Shown one piece after another: positions 1 through 7,913 of a DNA stretch of 64,000 nucleotides. Under the pieces are notes generated by a model, which was not told the DNA's origin, made no database searches, and was given only the letters and a program-made list of their open reading frames with translations. The stretch's first letter is position 1. Every line of letters begins with the position of its first letter. Source of the DNA: an uncultured Clostridium sp. (GTDB lineage: Bacteria; Bacillota; Clostridia; Lachnospirales; Lachnospiraceae); assembly GCA_947253885.1 (NCBI GenBank), contig CAMYAO010000005.1, positions 1 to 64,000 on the forward strand. Reading direction: 5' to 3'. Position numbers and translations under genes: made by a program.

Positions 1-33
1 TCTCGTGGGCTCGGAGATGTGTATAAGAGACAG
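1..33. other. Residual Nextera (Tn5) sequencing adapter
   Basis: Bases 15-33 read AGATGTGTATAAGAGACAG, the 19-bp Tn5 mosaic end used in Nextera libraries, and bases 1-14 match the read-2 side of the same adapter with its first base missing. This is library DNA, not a natural Tn5 insertion: there is no IS50 or transposase sequence next to it. The genome begins at about base 34, and the contig stops here because assembly ran into the adapter. Confidence 0.97.
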
Positions 34-96
34 TCTAATATACTACATGATATTTTAGTTTCGTAAAGATAAATAAGAAATTCTTAATAAATAAAA

Positions 97-135
97 AGGG
101 GCTGTGAAAAAAACGTAAGTTTTTTCACAGCCTCT
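97..135 (-). terminator. Rho-independent terminator of dapL
   Basis: Arms 97-113 and 120-135 form a 15-16 bp stem (core ggctgtgaaaaaa / ttttttcacagcc) with a 6-base loop. On the minus strand the stem follows the dapL stop by about 20 bases and is followed by CCCCTTTTT. The A-rich arm also gives a T-run on the plus strand, so it may work in both directions. Confidence 0.85.
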
Positions 136-155
136 TTTTTTCGATATAAATATTA

Positions 156-1376
156 TTATTTTTTCAGCTTCTTAATACGCTCCAATGCCGCCAGCGTATT
201 TTCATAAGTTCCAAATGCAGTCAGTCTGAAATAGCCCTCGCCGTTCGGTCCAAAACCAACTCCCGGAGTTCCGACAACATTTGCCTCTTCCAACAGATAG
301 TCAAAAAAGTCCCAGGATTTCATTCCTTCCGGAGTTTTCAGCCAGATATAAGGTGCATTTACACCTCCAAATACCTCAAAACCTGCTTCTTCCATTCCCT
401 TTTTAATTGCCTGTGCATTTCTCATATAGTATGCAACCTGCTCTTTCAGCTGTGCTTTCCCTTCCGGAGAATAAACCGCCTCTCCGGCTCTCTGGATCAT
501 ATATGGTGCACCGTTGAACTTTGTTCCATGGCGTCTTGCCCACATAGAATGCAAGCTTACTTCTCCACATTTTAAATCCTTCGGTACTACAGTAAATCCG
601 AGGCGCACACCGGTAAATCCGGCATTCTTGGAGAAACTGCGAATTTCAATTGCACATGTTCTTGCATTGGCACATTCATAGATGGAATGAGGTACATCCT
701 CCTCTGAAATATAAGCTTCGTAAGCCGCATCGTATAGAATTACGGCACCTATTTTATTTGCATAGTCCACCCACCCCTGCAACTGTGTCTTTGTCAGAGT
801 GGTTCCTGTCGGATTATTCGGATTGCACAGATAGATCAGATCCGGTGCCTCTTCCGGAAAATCCGGTACAAAATTATTTTCTTTAACGGTAGGCATATAA
901 ATAACATTATCCCACTTTTCCAGATCCATGTTGTAAGTTCCGCATCTGCCGGACATTGCATTGGAATCTACATATACAGGGTATACCGGATCGCAAACCG
1001 CAATTTTTGCATCTGCCGAAAAAAGCTCCTGAATATTGCCGGAATCACTTTTTGCACCGTCCGATACAAAAATTTCATCCTCATATACTTCGCAATTCCG
1101 GTTCTTATAATCATTTTCCGTAATTGCTTTGCGTAAAAAATCATATCCGAGATCCGGTGCATATCCTCTGAAAGTATCGGCATTAGCCATCTCATCTACC
1201 GCCTTGTGCAACGCCTCGACAATTGCAGGTGCCAATGGCTGAGTAACATCTCCGATTCCCAAACGAATCAGTTCCTTATCCGGATGTGCTTCCTGATATG
1301 CTGCTACTTTTTTTGCAATCGTGCTAAACAAATAGCTGCCCGGTAATTTCTGGTAATTATCATTTACTTGAAACAT
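156..1376 (-). CDS. dapL: LL-diaminopimelate aminotransferase
   Basis: A PLP-dependent class I/II aminotransferase that converts tetrahydrodipicolinate directly to LL-diaminopimelate using glutamate, the short DapL route of lysine and cell-wall biosynthesis. The 406-residue length is normal for DapL. Visible marks are the N-terminal GIGDVTQPL segment (about 41-49), NPNNPTGT (about 185-192) typical of fold-type I aminotransferases, and the PLP lysine K250 in SFSKNAG. The ATG at 1376 has a GGAG-type ribosome site just upstream. The gene is last in a minus-strand series after the ANTAR gene, has its own likely promoter inside the 3' end of that gene, and ends in a strong terminator. Confidence 0.96.
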   Translation of the reverse strand: MFQVNDNYQKLPGSYLFSTIAKKVAAYQEAHPDKELIRLGIGDVTQPLAPAIVEALHKAVDEMANADTFRGYAPDLGYDFLRKAITENDYKNRNCEVYEDEIFVSDGAKSDSGNIQELFSADAKIAVCDPVYPVYVDSNAMSGRCGTYNMDLEKWDNVIYMPTVKENNFVPDFPEEAPDLIYLCNPNNPTGTTLTKTQLQGWVDYANKIGAVILYDAAYEAYISEEDVPHSIYECANARTCAIEIRSFSKNAGFTGVRLGFTVVPKDLKCGEVSLHSMWARRHGTKFNGAPYMIQRAGEAVYSPEGKAQLKEQVAYYMRNAQAIKKGMEEAGFEVFGGVNAPYIWLKTPEGMKSWDFFDYLLEEANVVGTPGVGFGPNGEGYFRLTAFGTYENTLAALERIKKLKK

Positions 1377-1398
1377 AACTTTCTATTCTCCTTCTCTC

Positions 1399-1460
1399 AA
1401 TACTTATCTTAGTATTCTAAATTTTTGAAATATTATAGCAGACTACTTTCCATCTAACAA
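1399..1460 (-). promoter_or_regulatory. Predicted dapL promoter with downstream dyad
   Basis: On the minus strand TTGTTA (1455-1460) and TATAAT (1432-1437) are 17 bp apart; the -35 lies inside the last codons of the ANTAR gene. A dyad AATACT-N6-AGTATT (1399-1416) sits where early transcript or an operator would be. Promoter by consensus match; the role of the dyad is unknown. Confidence 0.55.
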
Positions 1461-1991
1461 GTTCAAAATCATGTATGCTGTCTCTTTTAAAGTATTTCCA
1501 CTGTCCATGCTCATCTTCTGCAGATAGTGGTGTGCCTCATCCTCCGTCATTTGATTTCGTTCCATTAACACTCCCTTTGCCCTCACAAGAACCAATTCTT
1601 CCTCTTTTGTTCTCTTTCTCGGCTTTTTCTTTTCTCTCTTTCGAATCTGCTCTGCGGAAAGTGCCACCATCTCCACCGTATTAAGCAGATCATACACCTT
1701 GAGCGGCAAAGGAATACATACAACCTGTGAATTCGGATTTTCCTCCCACTGCATCGGATTTGCCAATGTAATCATCTTCATAGCCGGCGGTAAGTCCATT
1801 TGTATTTCATTATAGAGCATATCTTTCAAACGATAGGAGGTAATCACAATGCCGTACTGCAGCGTATGTGCTTCCGCCAAAACCTGCGTCCCCGTCGTCA
1901 ATATGCTGGTAACCAAAAAACCGTTCCTGGCAAGAATGCTCTTGATCTTCCTTCCCGTTTCAATTTTGGGAAACGCTAAAATAATATTCAT
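1443..1991 (-). CDS. ANTAR-domain antiterminator, glnA-linked
   Basis: A 182-residue AmiR/NasR-type RNA-binding regulator. Residues about 1-105 form a degenerate response-regulator receiver: the strand that normally ends in the phospho-acceptor Asp reads VITSYR and the acidic pocket is missing. A lysine/arginine-rich linker (about 116-128) leads to the three-helix ANTAR domain at about 134-180 (AKGVLMERNQMTEDEAHHYL onward). ANTAR proteins of this family bind paired hairpins in nascent RNA and stop terminator formation. The start ATG abuts the glnA stop with no gap, so the two are probably translationally coupled, which points to nitrogen control of glnA. Because the receiver lacks the Asp, control is probably by ligand or protein contact rather than phosphorylation (inference). 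Confidence 0.85.
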   Translation of the reverse strand: MNIILAFPKIETGRKIKSILARNGFLVTSILTTGTQVLAEAHTLQYGIVITSYRLKDMLYNEIQMDLPPAMKMITLANPMQWEENPNSQVVCIPLPLKVYDLLNTVEMVALSAEQIRKREKKKPRKRTKEEELVLVRAKGVLMERNQMTEDEAHHYLQKMSMDSGNTLKETAYMILNLLDGK

Positions 1992-3323
1992 CTAATATTT
2001 TCCCAAATACTCTGAAATCTCCCATTTACTTATTTGCTGACAATAGGAATCCCATTCATTCTTCTTTGCCTTAATGTACGTCCTGCTGATGTGTTTTCCT
2101 AAAACAGATTGCACAAACTCGTCTGCTTCAAATCCCTTAATTGCCTCCATCAGATTGTTCGGCAAAGCATGAATTCCATGTTCCTTCATCATTTCCGGCG
2201 CCGCATCAAACAGATTAAAGGTGCTCTCTTTCGGCGGCTCTATCTTATTTTCTATTCCGTCTAATCCGGCTGCCAGACACAGTGCCAACGTAAGATACGG
2301 ATTGGCTGCCGGATCCGGATTTCTCAGTTCCATACGGGTGCTCTTTCCCTTTGCAGACGGAATGCGAATCAAAGGACTTCTGTTTTTTGCAGACCATGCA
2401 ATATAGTTCGGTGCCTCATATCCTGCCTGAAGACGCTTATAAGAATTTACAAGAGGATTGGTTACAACCGCCATAGGATAAATATGCTTTAGAATACCCC
2501 CCAGAAAATAGTAAGCCTCTTTGCTCAACCCTCTAGGATCCGATGTGTCTTCAAAGATATTTTTTCCGTCTTTTGCCAGTGACATATTGATATGCATTCC
2601 GGACCCCGCCATGCCCGCCTTTGGCTTCGGCATAAATGTTGCGTACAGACCGCTTCGCTTTGCAATCGTTTTTACCACCAGCTTAAATGTCATAATATCA
2701 TCTGCCGCCTGCAATGCCTCGGAATATTTAAAATCGATTTCATGCTGTGCCGGTGCCGCTTCATGATGGGATGCTTCTATCTCAAAATCCATATCTTCCA
2801 GAATCAACACCATGTCCCGGCGCACATTTTCTCCGAGATCATTCGGTCCGAGATCAAAATATCCACCTGTATCATGGCTTGTTGTCGTAGGAAAGCCGTT
2901 GTCATCCGTATGAAAAAGAAAGAATTCACACTCCGAACCCACCAAAAAATCATATCCCATCGATTTGGCATGCTCAATTTCTTTTCGAAGAATATAACGT
3001 GGATCCCCTTCAAACGGCTTTCTGTCCGCAGTATAAATATCACAAATAATACGAGCTGTCTTTCCCAGTTGCGGTCTCCATGGCAGAATCGCAAAAGTAT
3101 CCAAATCGGGATATAAATACATATCCGATTCTTCTACTCGCACAAACCCTTCTATAGAGGATCCGTCAAACATACAGTCATTGCGCAGTGCTTTATCTAA
3201 CTGACTTCTTGTAATCGCAACATTTTTCAGATGTCCGAAAATATCGGTAAACTGAAGCCGAATAAATTCTACATCCTCTTCTTCTATAATTTGAAAAATA
3301 TCTTCTTTTGTATAACTACTCAT
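1992..3323 (-). CDS. glnA: Glutamine synthetase, type I
   Basis: Makes glutamine from glutamate, ammonia and ATP, the entry point of ammonium assimilation. The 443-residue size and motifs fit the GSI-alpha form: N-terminal beta-grasp with DIFGHLKN, MFDGSSIEGF near residue 55, the metal-binding GSECEFFLF strand, the HHEAAPAQHEID segment, the flexible glutamate-flap region and the NRSPLIRIP ATP-site segment. No adenylylation-type tail is evident. AAAGGAG lies just before the ATG at 3323. Only 43 bp separate this start from the stop of a serine recombinase, so the native leader and promoter appear to have been displaced by the inserted element. Confidence 0.97.
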   Translation of the reverse strand: MSSYTKEDIFQIIEEEDVEFIRLQFTDIFGHLKNVAITRSQLDKALRNDCMFDGSSIEGFVRVEESDMYLYPDLDTFAILPWRPQLGKTARIICDIYTADRKPFEGDPRYILRKEIEHAKSMGYDFLVGSECEFFLFHTDDNGFPTTTSHDTGGYFDLGPNDLGENVRRDMVLILEDMDFEIEASHHEAAPAQHEIDFKYSEALQAADDIMTFKLVVKTIAKRSGLYATFMPKPKAGMAGSGMHINMSLAKDGKNIFEDTSDPRGLSKEAYYFLGGILKHIYPMAVVTNPLVNSYKRLQAGYEAPNYIAWSAKNRSPLIRIPSAKGKSTRMELRNPDPAANPYLTLALCLAAGLDGIENKIEPPKESTFNLFDAAPEMMKEHGIHALPNNLMEAIKGFEADEFVQSVLGKHISRTYIKAKKNEWDSYCQQISKWEISEYLGKY

Positions 3324-3351
3324 CCTGACTCCTTTTCACTTGTTTCTTCTT

Positions 3352-3360
3352 ATAATAGCA
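3352..3360 (-). promoter_or_regulatory. Possible extended -10 driving glnA after insertion
   Basis: The short interval between recombinase and glnA contains TGCTATTAT on the minus strand, an extended -10 form without a recognisable -35. It is about 30 bp upstream of the start codon and could drive glnA from the element junction. Weak, motif-only evidence. Confidence 0.3.
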
Positions 3361-3366
3361 TACCGC

Positions 3367-5046
3367 TTATCTATCTTCTATATAAGATAGTACCTCTTCA
3401 TCTGTACTTTCGTTGTTCCAATCCACACCAAGCACATTTCTGCCATTCATATATATCGGAAATTTAAACCGGAGACCTCTTAATATCCTGCCATCCTTTT
3501 GCTCTTCCTCATAGATAAACACATCAGACAGGAAGCTCTTCAAAAATGTTTTCTTTTCCAGATCTGTAAATTTATCATACAGCTTATCAAAGAATAAAAG
3601 GAACTGGTAAACATTATCTTCTGAGATTTTGTCCTGCCTGATATTATATAGTCTTGTTTCGACTTCTTCCATGGCATCCTCAATATCAGTGATTTCATCA
3701 TATAGCTTGTCCAAACGTTCCTGCATGTCATTATATTTTTTGTCATAATTCTTATCGGATACAGATAAATGATCCATCTGGTCAGCAAGCCTATTTTTCG
3801 CTCCGGTTGTCTGGCTTAGTCTGTCTTTTAAACCATCATATTCCCTATCAAGCTCCGAAGTATCAATGCTGCTTCCTATCTGCTTACGGATTTCCTGCTC
3901 AAACTTTGGATTCTTCACAAATTTGCGGATAATTTCCTCAACTGCCGCATTGATCCTTTCCTCATTCCACTGTCTTTTATAAGTACAGCGGTGTCCGTCC
4001 ACAAGCTTCCTGTGTTTGCAGGCATAATAGAAATAATCCTTATAATAGCCTCCATCCGGATACTTCTTGCGGTTTACATTACCATACATACCGCTTCCAC
4101 AGACAGGGCACTTAATAATCCCTGATAAAATATGTTTATGCTCAAGACTATGTGTTTTTACCTGTAAAACGCCTGTTTCCTGACGCTTTCTGTGTGCCTG
4201 ATTCCACATTTCTTCTGATATGATTACCTCATGGATTCCATCATTTAACATGTATTTCTTTTGTTTTACGATATGATATTCATTCCTTGTTCCCGGAGTC
4301 TTCTCATTTTTTCTTCTGCCAAATGCGAGCTTGCCGCAATATATGGGATTGTCCAGCACCCCCTTGACGAATGATATAGAAAAACCTTCAATTGTGTTAT
4401 TCTGGCGAAGTTTTTTCTTATAACCACTGTTATTTAAAAATGCAGCTATCGCAGCCATTTCCATCGTTGTATTGACGAATTTATCATATATAATACGGAT
4501 AATCTCTGCCTCATCCTCTGCAATGATAAGCTCACCATTTACCAGCTGATAGCCATATGGTGCAAATCCGCCATTCCATCTGCCTTCTCTCGCTTTCTGT
4601 CTGCGGCCTTCCATTGTCTGGACAAGTATATTCTCACGCTCTATCTCTGCTACCGCAGATAACACAGATATCATCAGCTTCCCGGCATCCTTGGAGCTGT
4701 CAATCCCATCCTCTACACAGATAAGATTAACTCCACAATCCTGCATTTTCTGCAATGACGATAAAACATCTGCAGCATTTCCTCCAAATCGTGACAGTTT
4801 AAATACCAGCACATAATCAACATTGTCTTTGCCACTTTCTATATCCGCAAGCATCTGCTTAAACTGTGGTCTGCCTTCCACACTTTTACCAGATTTACCC
4901 TCATCAGAATATTCACCGACGATAGACATTTCCTGATAATCTGCGTATTTTCTAAGCTTGTCCTTCTGTGCATCAAGGCTGTAGCCTTCTACCTGCATGG
5001 AAGTAGAAACTCTTGTGTATATGTAACATTTCTGCTGTTTTTTCAT
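3367..5046 (-). CDS. Large serine recombinase (site-specific integrase)
   Basis: A 559-residue recombinase that would integrate and excise the surrounding element through a serine-linked intermediate. The resolvase catalytic domain spans about 7-155, with nucleophile S14 in YTRVSTSMQ. A recombinase domain follows at about 165-290, then a zinc ribbon (C313, C316, C343, C354) and a coiled-coil segment at about 395-480, the standard order for large serine integrases. The ATG at 5046 has an AGGAG-type site before it. The gene reads toward glnA and its stop lies 43 bp before glnA, as expected for an integrase next to an att site. Integrase rather than invertase or resolvase is inferred from length and the zinc ribbon. 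Confidence 0.92.
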   Translation of the reverse strand: MKKQQKCYIYTRVSTSMQVEGYSLDAQKDKLRKYADYQEMSIVGEYSDEGKSGKSVEGRPQFKQMLADIESGKDNVDYVLVFKLSRFGGNAADVLSSLQKMQDCGVNLICVEDGIDSSKDAGKLMISVLSAVAEIERENILVQTMEGRRQKAREGRWNGGFAPYGYQLVNGELIIAEDEAEIIRIIYDKFVNTTMEMAAIAAFLNNSGYKKKLRQNNTIEGFSISFVKGVLDNPIYCGKLAFGRRKNEKTPGTRNEYHIVKQKKYMLNDGIHEVIISEEMWNQAHRKRQETGVLQVKTHSLEHKHILSGIIKCPVCGSGMYGNVNRKKYPDGGYYKDYFYYACKHRKLVDGHRCTYKRQWNEERINAAVEEIIRKFVKNPKFEQEIRKQIGSSIDTSELDREYDGLKDRLSQTTGAKNRLADQMDHLSVSDKNYDKKYNDMQERLDKLYDEITDIEDAMEEVETRLYNIRQDKISEDNVYQFLLFFDKLYDKFTDLEKKTFLKSFLSDVFIYEEEQKDGRILRGLRFKFPIYMNGRNVLGVDWNNESTDEEVLSYIEDR

Positions 5047-5052
5047 CAGATG

Positions 5053-6079
5053 TTATCTCCTTTTTACTTCCTTGGAAACCTCTTTAATGCTTTCAAGATA
5101 TGCTTTTTCGACTGGCGTCAAAGTAATCTCCTGATATTTTCTATATTCCGCTTTCGCTTTCTCTAATGCCTGTTTATGACTTACAGAACCAACTCCGGTT
5201 AAAAGTTTTCTATTTCCTGATGACAACACACTATCCAGCTGCTTTACATAATCATCCATATACATTGACTTATGTTCAATTGCATTAATTTCTGCCAAAT
5301 CAAAATAACCAGAAACAAGATTGTTTAATACTTTGAGTTCATTTTCTTCAAGATAATTCTTTGCAATTTCTATATCCTTTAATGCTGGTAATTCTCCGGC
5401 AAATGAAGTAAGTCCCATAAATGGCTTTTCTGCATCTGCCCGCTGATATATAACCTCTGACGCAGTATGACCATGTGCTGCATAGTGAAGTTTATTGTGC
5501 TGCATAGTGAAGTTTATTCTGAACAATTTTAAAGAATCTAACAGACTCTTCGCTATGAGGATTGTAATCTACACTTGTAGCATACAAATCAAGAACCTGA
5601 CGATACAAGACCTTTTCTGAAGATCTGATATCCCTGATTCTGTCAAGTAACTCTTTCCAGTAATTTCCTCCACCATTTCCTTTCAAACGCTCGTCATCTA
5701 TCGTAAATCCCTTAATCATATATTCTTTTAACCACTTTGTAGCCCACTGCCTGAATCTTGTTGCAATCACTGATTTAATACGGTATCCAAGAGAGATTAT
5801 CATATCTGAATTGTAATAAGTAACATTACATGTTTTTCCATCATCTGCAGTTGTTCGGAATTTCCGAACAACTGAATCCTTATCCAGCTCCCCTTCTTCG
5901 AATATATGCTTTATATGTTCACTTATATTTGATTTACTGCATTGATATAATTCAGTAAGCTGCTGTTGTGTCAGCCACACTGTATCATCTTCTATTTTAA
6001 CTTCTATATTTGTCTGCCCATCATCAGTCTGACATATACGTATTTCCCCATATTCATCGGTTCCAATTTTATCTGCCAT
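5053..6079 (-). pseudogene. RhuM-family protein, broken by 22-bp duplication
   Basis: Two overlapping open frames together make one virulence RhuM-type protein, a family of unknown function common on phage and genomic islands. The N-terminal part (6079 down to 5492) contains the HTH-like segment WLTQQQLTELYQCSKSNISE. The C-terminal part (5526 down to 5053) continues without loss (HTASEVIYQRADAEKPFMG). Both frames contain NKLHYAA because 22 bp are duplicated at the junction; removing one copy restores a single 334-residue frame from the ATG at 6079. That ATG is preferred over the GTG six bases upstream because GGAGAGG lies 5 bases before it. The stop is 6 bp from the recombinase start, so the two were likely cotranscribed. 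Confidence 0.85.
5475..5518. repeat. Perfect 22-bp tandem duplication inside rhuM
   Basis: Bases 5475-5496 and 5497-5518 are identical and adjacent. The unit length is not a multiple of three, so the second copy shifts the rhuM frame. This is direct from sequence and looks like slipped-strand mispairing or a phase-variation-like event. Confidence 0.95.
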
Positions 6080-6214
6080 AAGCACCTCTCCAATCCATTA
6101 CTTCTTAGTTATGAAATGTGAACACATGTGTTCACTATTGTCCCAACTGAATCTTATCATCATTCCAACCTCTGTTCAACTAAAACTTTTTCCATTATAC
6201 AGGACAAAATAAAA

Positions 6215-6243
6215 GAGACTCCACTCGCCATGAATGAAGTCTC
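6215..6243 (-). terminator. Terminator after small element gene
   Basis: GAGACT (6215-6220) pairs with AGTCTC (6238-6243), extended inward by six more pairs including G-U, with a 5-base loop. On the minus strand it is followed by TTTTATTTTG. It lies about 50 bases after the stop of the gene ending at 6294. Confidence 0.7.
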
Positions 6244-6293
6244 CTGATATATGTATACATCCTACAGCATATTATCTACAGGATGCCAGCTGC

Positions 6294-6503
6294 CTATGCA
6301 GCCTTTTTGTCCAGAATCTGTTTTACCCCACCTAAGTAATAACAGAACCGGTCAAATTGTTTCTGCCTGCTTACTTTCTCGTCATCAATTGAATCCTTGA
6401 TCATCATACACACCTCTACTTCTTCTTTTATCTCTGGTGCATATTTAATAATCATGTCTGCAAGAAAGCTACAGCAGCGTTCAAATTCCTTGTTCGTTGC
6501 CAA
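6294..6503 (-). CDS. Small hypothetical protein of mobile element
   Basis: About 65-69 residues, acidic, helical in appearance, with paired cysteines near the start (FERCCSFLADMI) and no recognised domain. I recall similar short proteins beginning MNKEFERCC on clostridial integrative elements, but that is memory, not a search. The listed start is a TTG with AGGAGG only one base away, which is too close. The ribosome site is perfectly placed (7 bases) for codon 6495-6497, which here is ACG; in relatives this is probably ATG. The gene may therefore be poorly translated or dead. A terminator follows. Confidence 0.5.
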   Translation of the reverse strand: MATNKEFERCCSFLADMIIKYAPEIKEEVEVCMMIKDSIDDEKVSRQKQFDRFCYYLGGVKQILDKKAA

Positions 6504-6948
6504 GCCTCCTTAAAATATTATCTTGTGAATAATTCACAGAACATATTTTATCTCAAGACTTACTAAAATGGAATAGATTTTACTGAATAGTAGTTTTCAA
6601 ATATTTCTATCTATCGCAAATCAATTCTTTCAAGGCACATATCCTGCGATATAACCAGAGTCTTCTATGTCTTTTCCCACTCAAACAATATTCCTTCTTA
6701 TATATCAGTCCCCGGCGACTGCTAGATACGCATTAGAGATGTCTCCATCCAAATGCTGTTCTAGCAAGGGATTTTTCCCTTGAACCCTTTGTTTATTATA
6801 TGTGGTGGCGCTTTCTGCCCCCACTAAGGAAATATTGCTAAAATACAGTTTAGATTTACCATACACACAAACTGAAATTTGAGCATTTAGCACCTTTAAT
6901 GCTTAAAAATCGTAATTAATGTCCTGTATAACATAACTAATGATATAC

Positions 6949-7053
6949 TCAATAATATCGGTCAGCCAATGAACACCTGAGATGGTTCTTCCTATTACGA
7001 GTTTTGTTTCCGCAAACGGGACAGCGTATCCATTCAATATATTGTGCTTGCAT
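6949..7053 (-). pseudogene. Truncated cysteine-rich KTR-domain protein
   Basis: A 34-codon frame begins at the ATG at 7053 and reads MQAQYIEWIRCPVCGNKTR before losing similarity and stopping. CPVCGNKTR is the signature start of the cysteine-rich KTR proteins found on Tn916-like and related integrative elements, where the intact protein is about 60 residues with a second cysteine pair. Here the second pair is absent, so the copy is truncated. The 450 bases between this fragment and the small gene at 6503 hold only a 62-codon frame of doubtful reality (6705-6893). Confidence 0.6.
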
Positions 7054-7081
7054 AAAATCAACCTACCCACTTATTAAGACT

Positions 7082-7729
7082 TTATACTGTTTCTGGAATA
7101 ATGCCGCAATCCACAAAGGAAAAATTACCAATCTCAAATTTGCGTGCCGTGATTTTCTCAGATAATTGTCGGCTCTCTATAAACTCATCATATACAATCA
7201 CAAAATACTGCTTGTCAGCGTCATCAATAAGATAAAATTCTTTATCAGTATTTTTCATTCCGTTGATAATATCGGGCAATCCAAACGGCGCATCAGTCAA
7301 AAAACCAATCACATTGTCCATGATTTTTTCACCTTTAGTCGCAATCTGCTTTGCCATAAGGTAGTGTATTTTCGCATTTGGATATTTGCTTCTTACAACC
7401 ATATCCTTTTTGCCTGCCTTTTTGTTCCATCTTCCGCTGAGTTTTCTTTCATAAGCAAACTCCTCAAGATTGATTTTTTCTCGCATGACTGATGAGTCTA
7501 AATGCTCCCCGTTATCAAGTAGATAGTCAACACTCACACCTAAAAGCTGTGAAAGTGATTTCAAATTTTCAATATCTGGCATACCCTTGTCCGCTTCCCA
7601 TTTTGAAATTGCCTGCCGAGATACCATGAGCTTTACGGCTAGCTGCTCCTGTGTTAAGCCTGCCTCTTTCCTTGCTGATTTCAGTTTTTCGCCCAATGTT
7701 TTTTGGGATTTGTTTTTTGTTTCCAACAT
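7082..7729 (-). CDS. XRE-family transcriptional regulator
   Basis: A 215-residue protein with an N-terminal Cro/C1-type HTH at about 10-65 (AGLTQEQLAVKLMVSRQAIS, then KWEADKGMPDIENLKSLS). The C-terminal half is uncharacterised; it may sense a ligand or contact another protein. The start is placed at the ATG at 7729 because GGAGG lies 6 bases upstream; the longer frame to 7825 would run through the predicted promoter. The gene is at the right edge of the integrative element and probably controls element genes or an unlinked target. Confidence 0.8.
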   Translation of the reverse strand: MLETKNKSQKTLGEKLKSARKEAGLTQEQLAVKLMVSRQAISKWEADKGMPDIENLKSLSQLLGVSVDYLLDNGEHLDSSVMREKINLEEFAYERKLSGRWNKKAGKKDMVVRSKYPNAKIHYLMAKQIATKGEKIMDNVIGFLTDAPFGLPDIINGMKNTDKEFYLIDDADKQYFVIVYDEFIESRQLSEKITARKFEIGNFSFVDCGIIPETV

Positions 7730-7771
7730 AATGAACCTCCGATTCAAAGTCAGCATATCGCTGCTGTTTTT

Positions 7772-7800
7772 ATTGTAGGATGCCTTGTAACCATATACAA
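7772..7800 (-). promoter_or_regulatory. Predicted promoter of the XRE regulator
   Basis: On the minus strand TTGTAT (7795-7800), a 17-bp spacer and TACAAT (7772-7777). It is about 45 bp before the chosen start codon and supports placing the start at 7729. Confidence 0.6.
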
Positions 7801-7913
7801 GTAACGGTTGTTTGCATGAGTGCAACGCTCCGTGGCACTACTTTTTTCTCATTGATAGTGGTCATTTTTTGTTATAATTCTTCTTTTGCAAGTTCCGATT
7901 TATCAGACTCTTT

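Larger units (their letters stand above)
3367..7830. mobile_element. Small serine-recombinase integrative element (remnant)
   Basis: A block between glnA and hisA carries a large serine recombinase at one edge, a broken rhuM, a small protein of a type seen on mobile elements, a truncated KTR protein and an XRE-family repressor. These are typical passengers of clostridial integrative elements and none is a housekeeping gene. The left edge lies between 3324 and 3367; the right edge is probably between 7801 and 7913. No conjugation, replication or excisionase gene is present, so it is either a minimal mobilizable element or a deleted one. I could not find a convincing direct repeat that would define the att sites; only the low-complexity TTCTTCTT is shared near both edges. 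Confidence 0.55.

Noticed and set aside
1..33. Natural Tn5 or IS50 insertion
   Set aside because: The mosaic end is joined to the synthetic Nextera read-2 sequence and no transposon genes are adjacent.
2592..3116. 174-codon plus-strand frame opposite glnA
   Set aside because: Antisense shadow of glnA; rich in Cys and His as expected for an out-of-frame read.
6705..6893. 62-codon minus-strand open frame in the integrative element
   Set aside because: No domain, weak ribosome site (AAAGG), and it covers an inverted repeat (CAAGGG/CCCTTG near 6768-6785). I have seen similar frames as by-products of repeated non-coding DNA; not supported as a gene.
3324..7913. att direct repeats for the serine-recombinase element
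   Set aside because: Only the low-complexity word TTCTTCTT is shared near both edges, which is not enough to define att sites.
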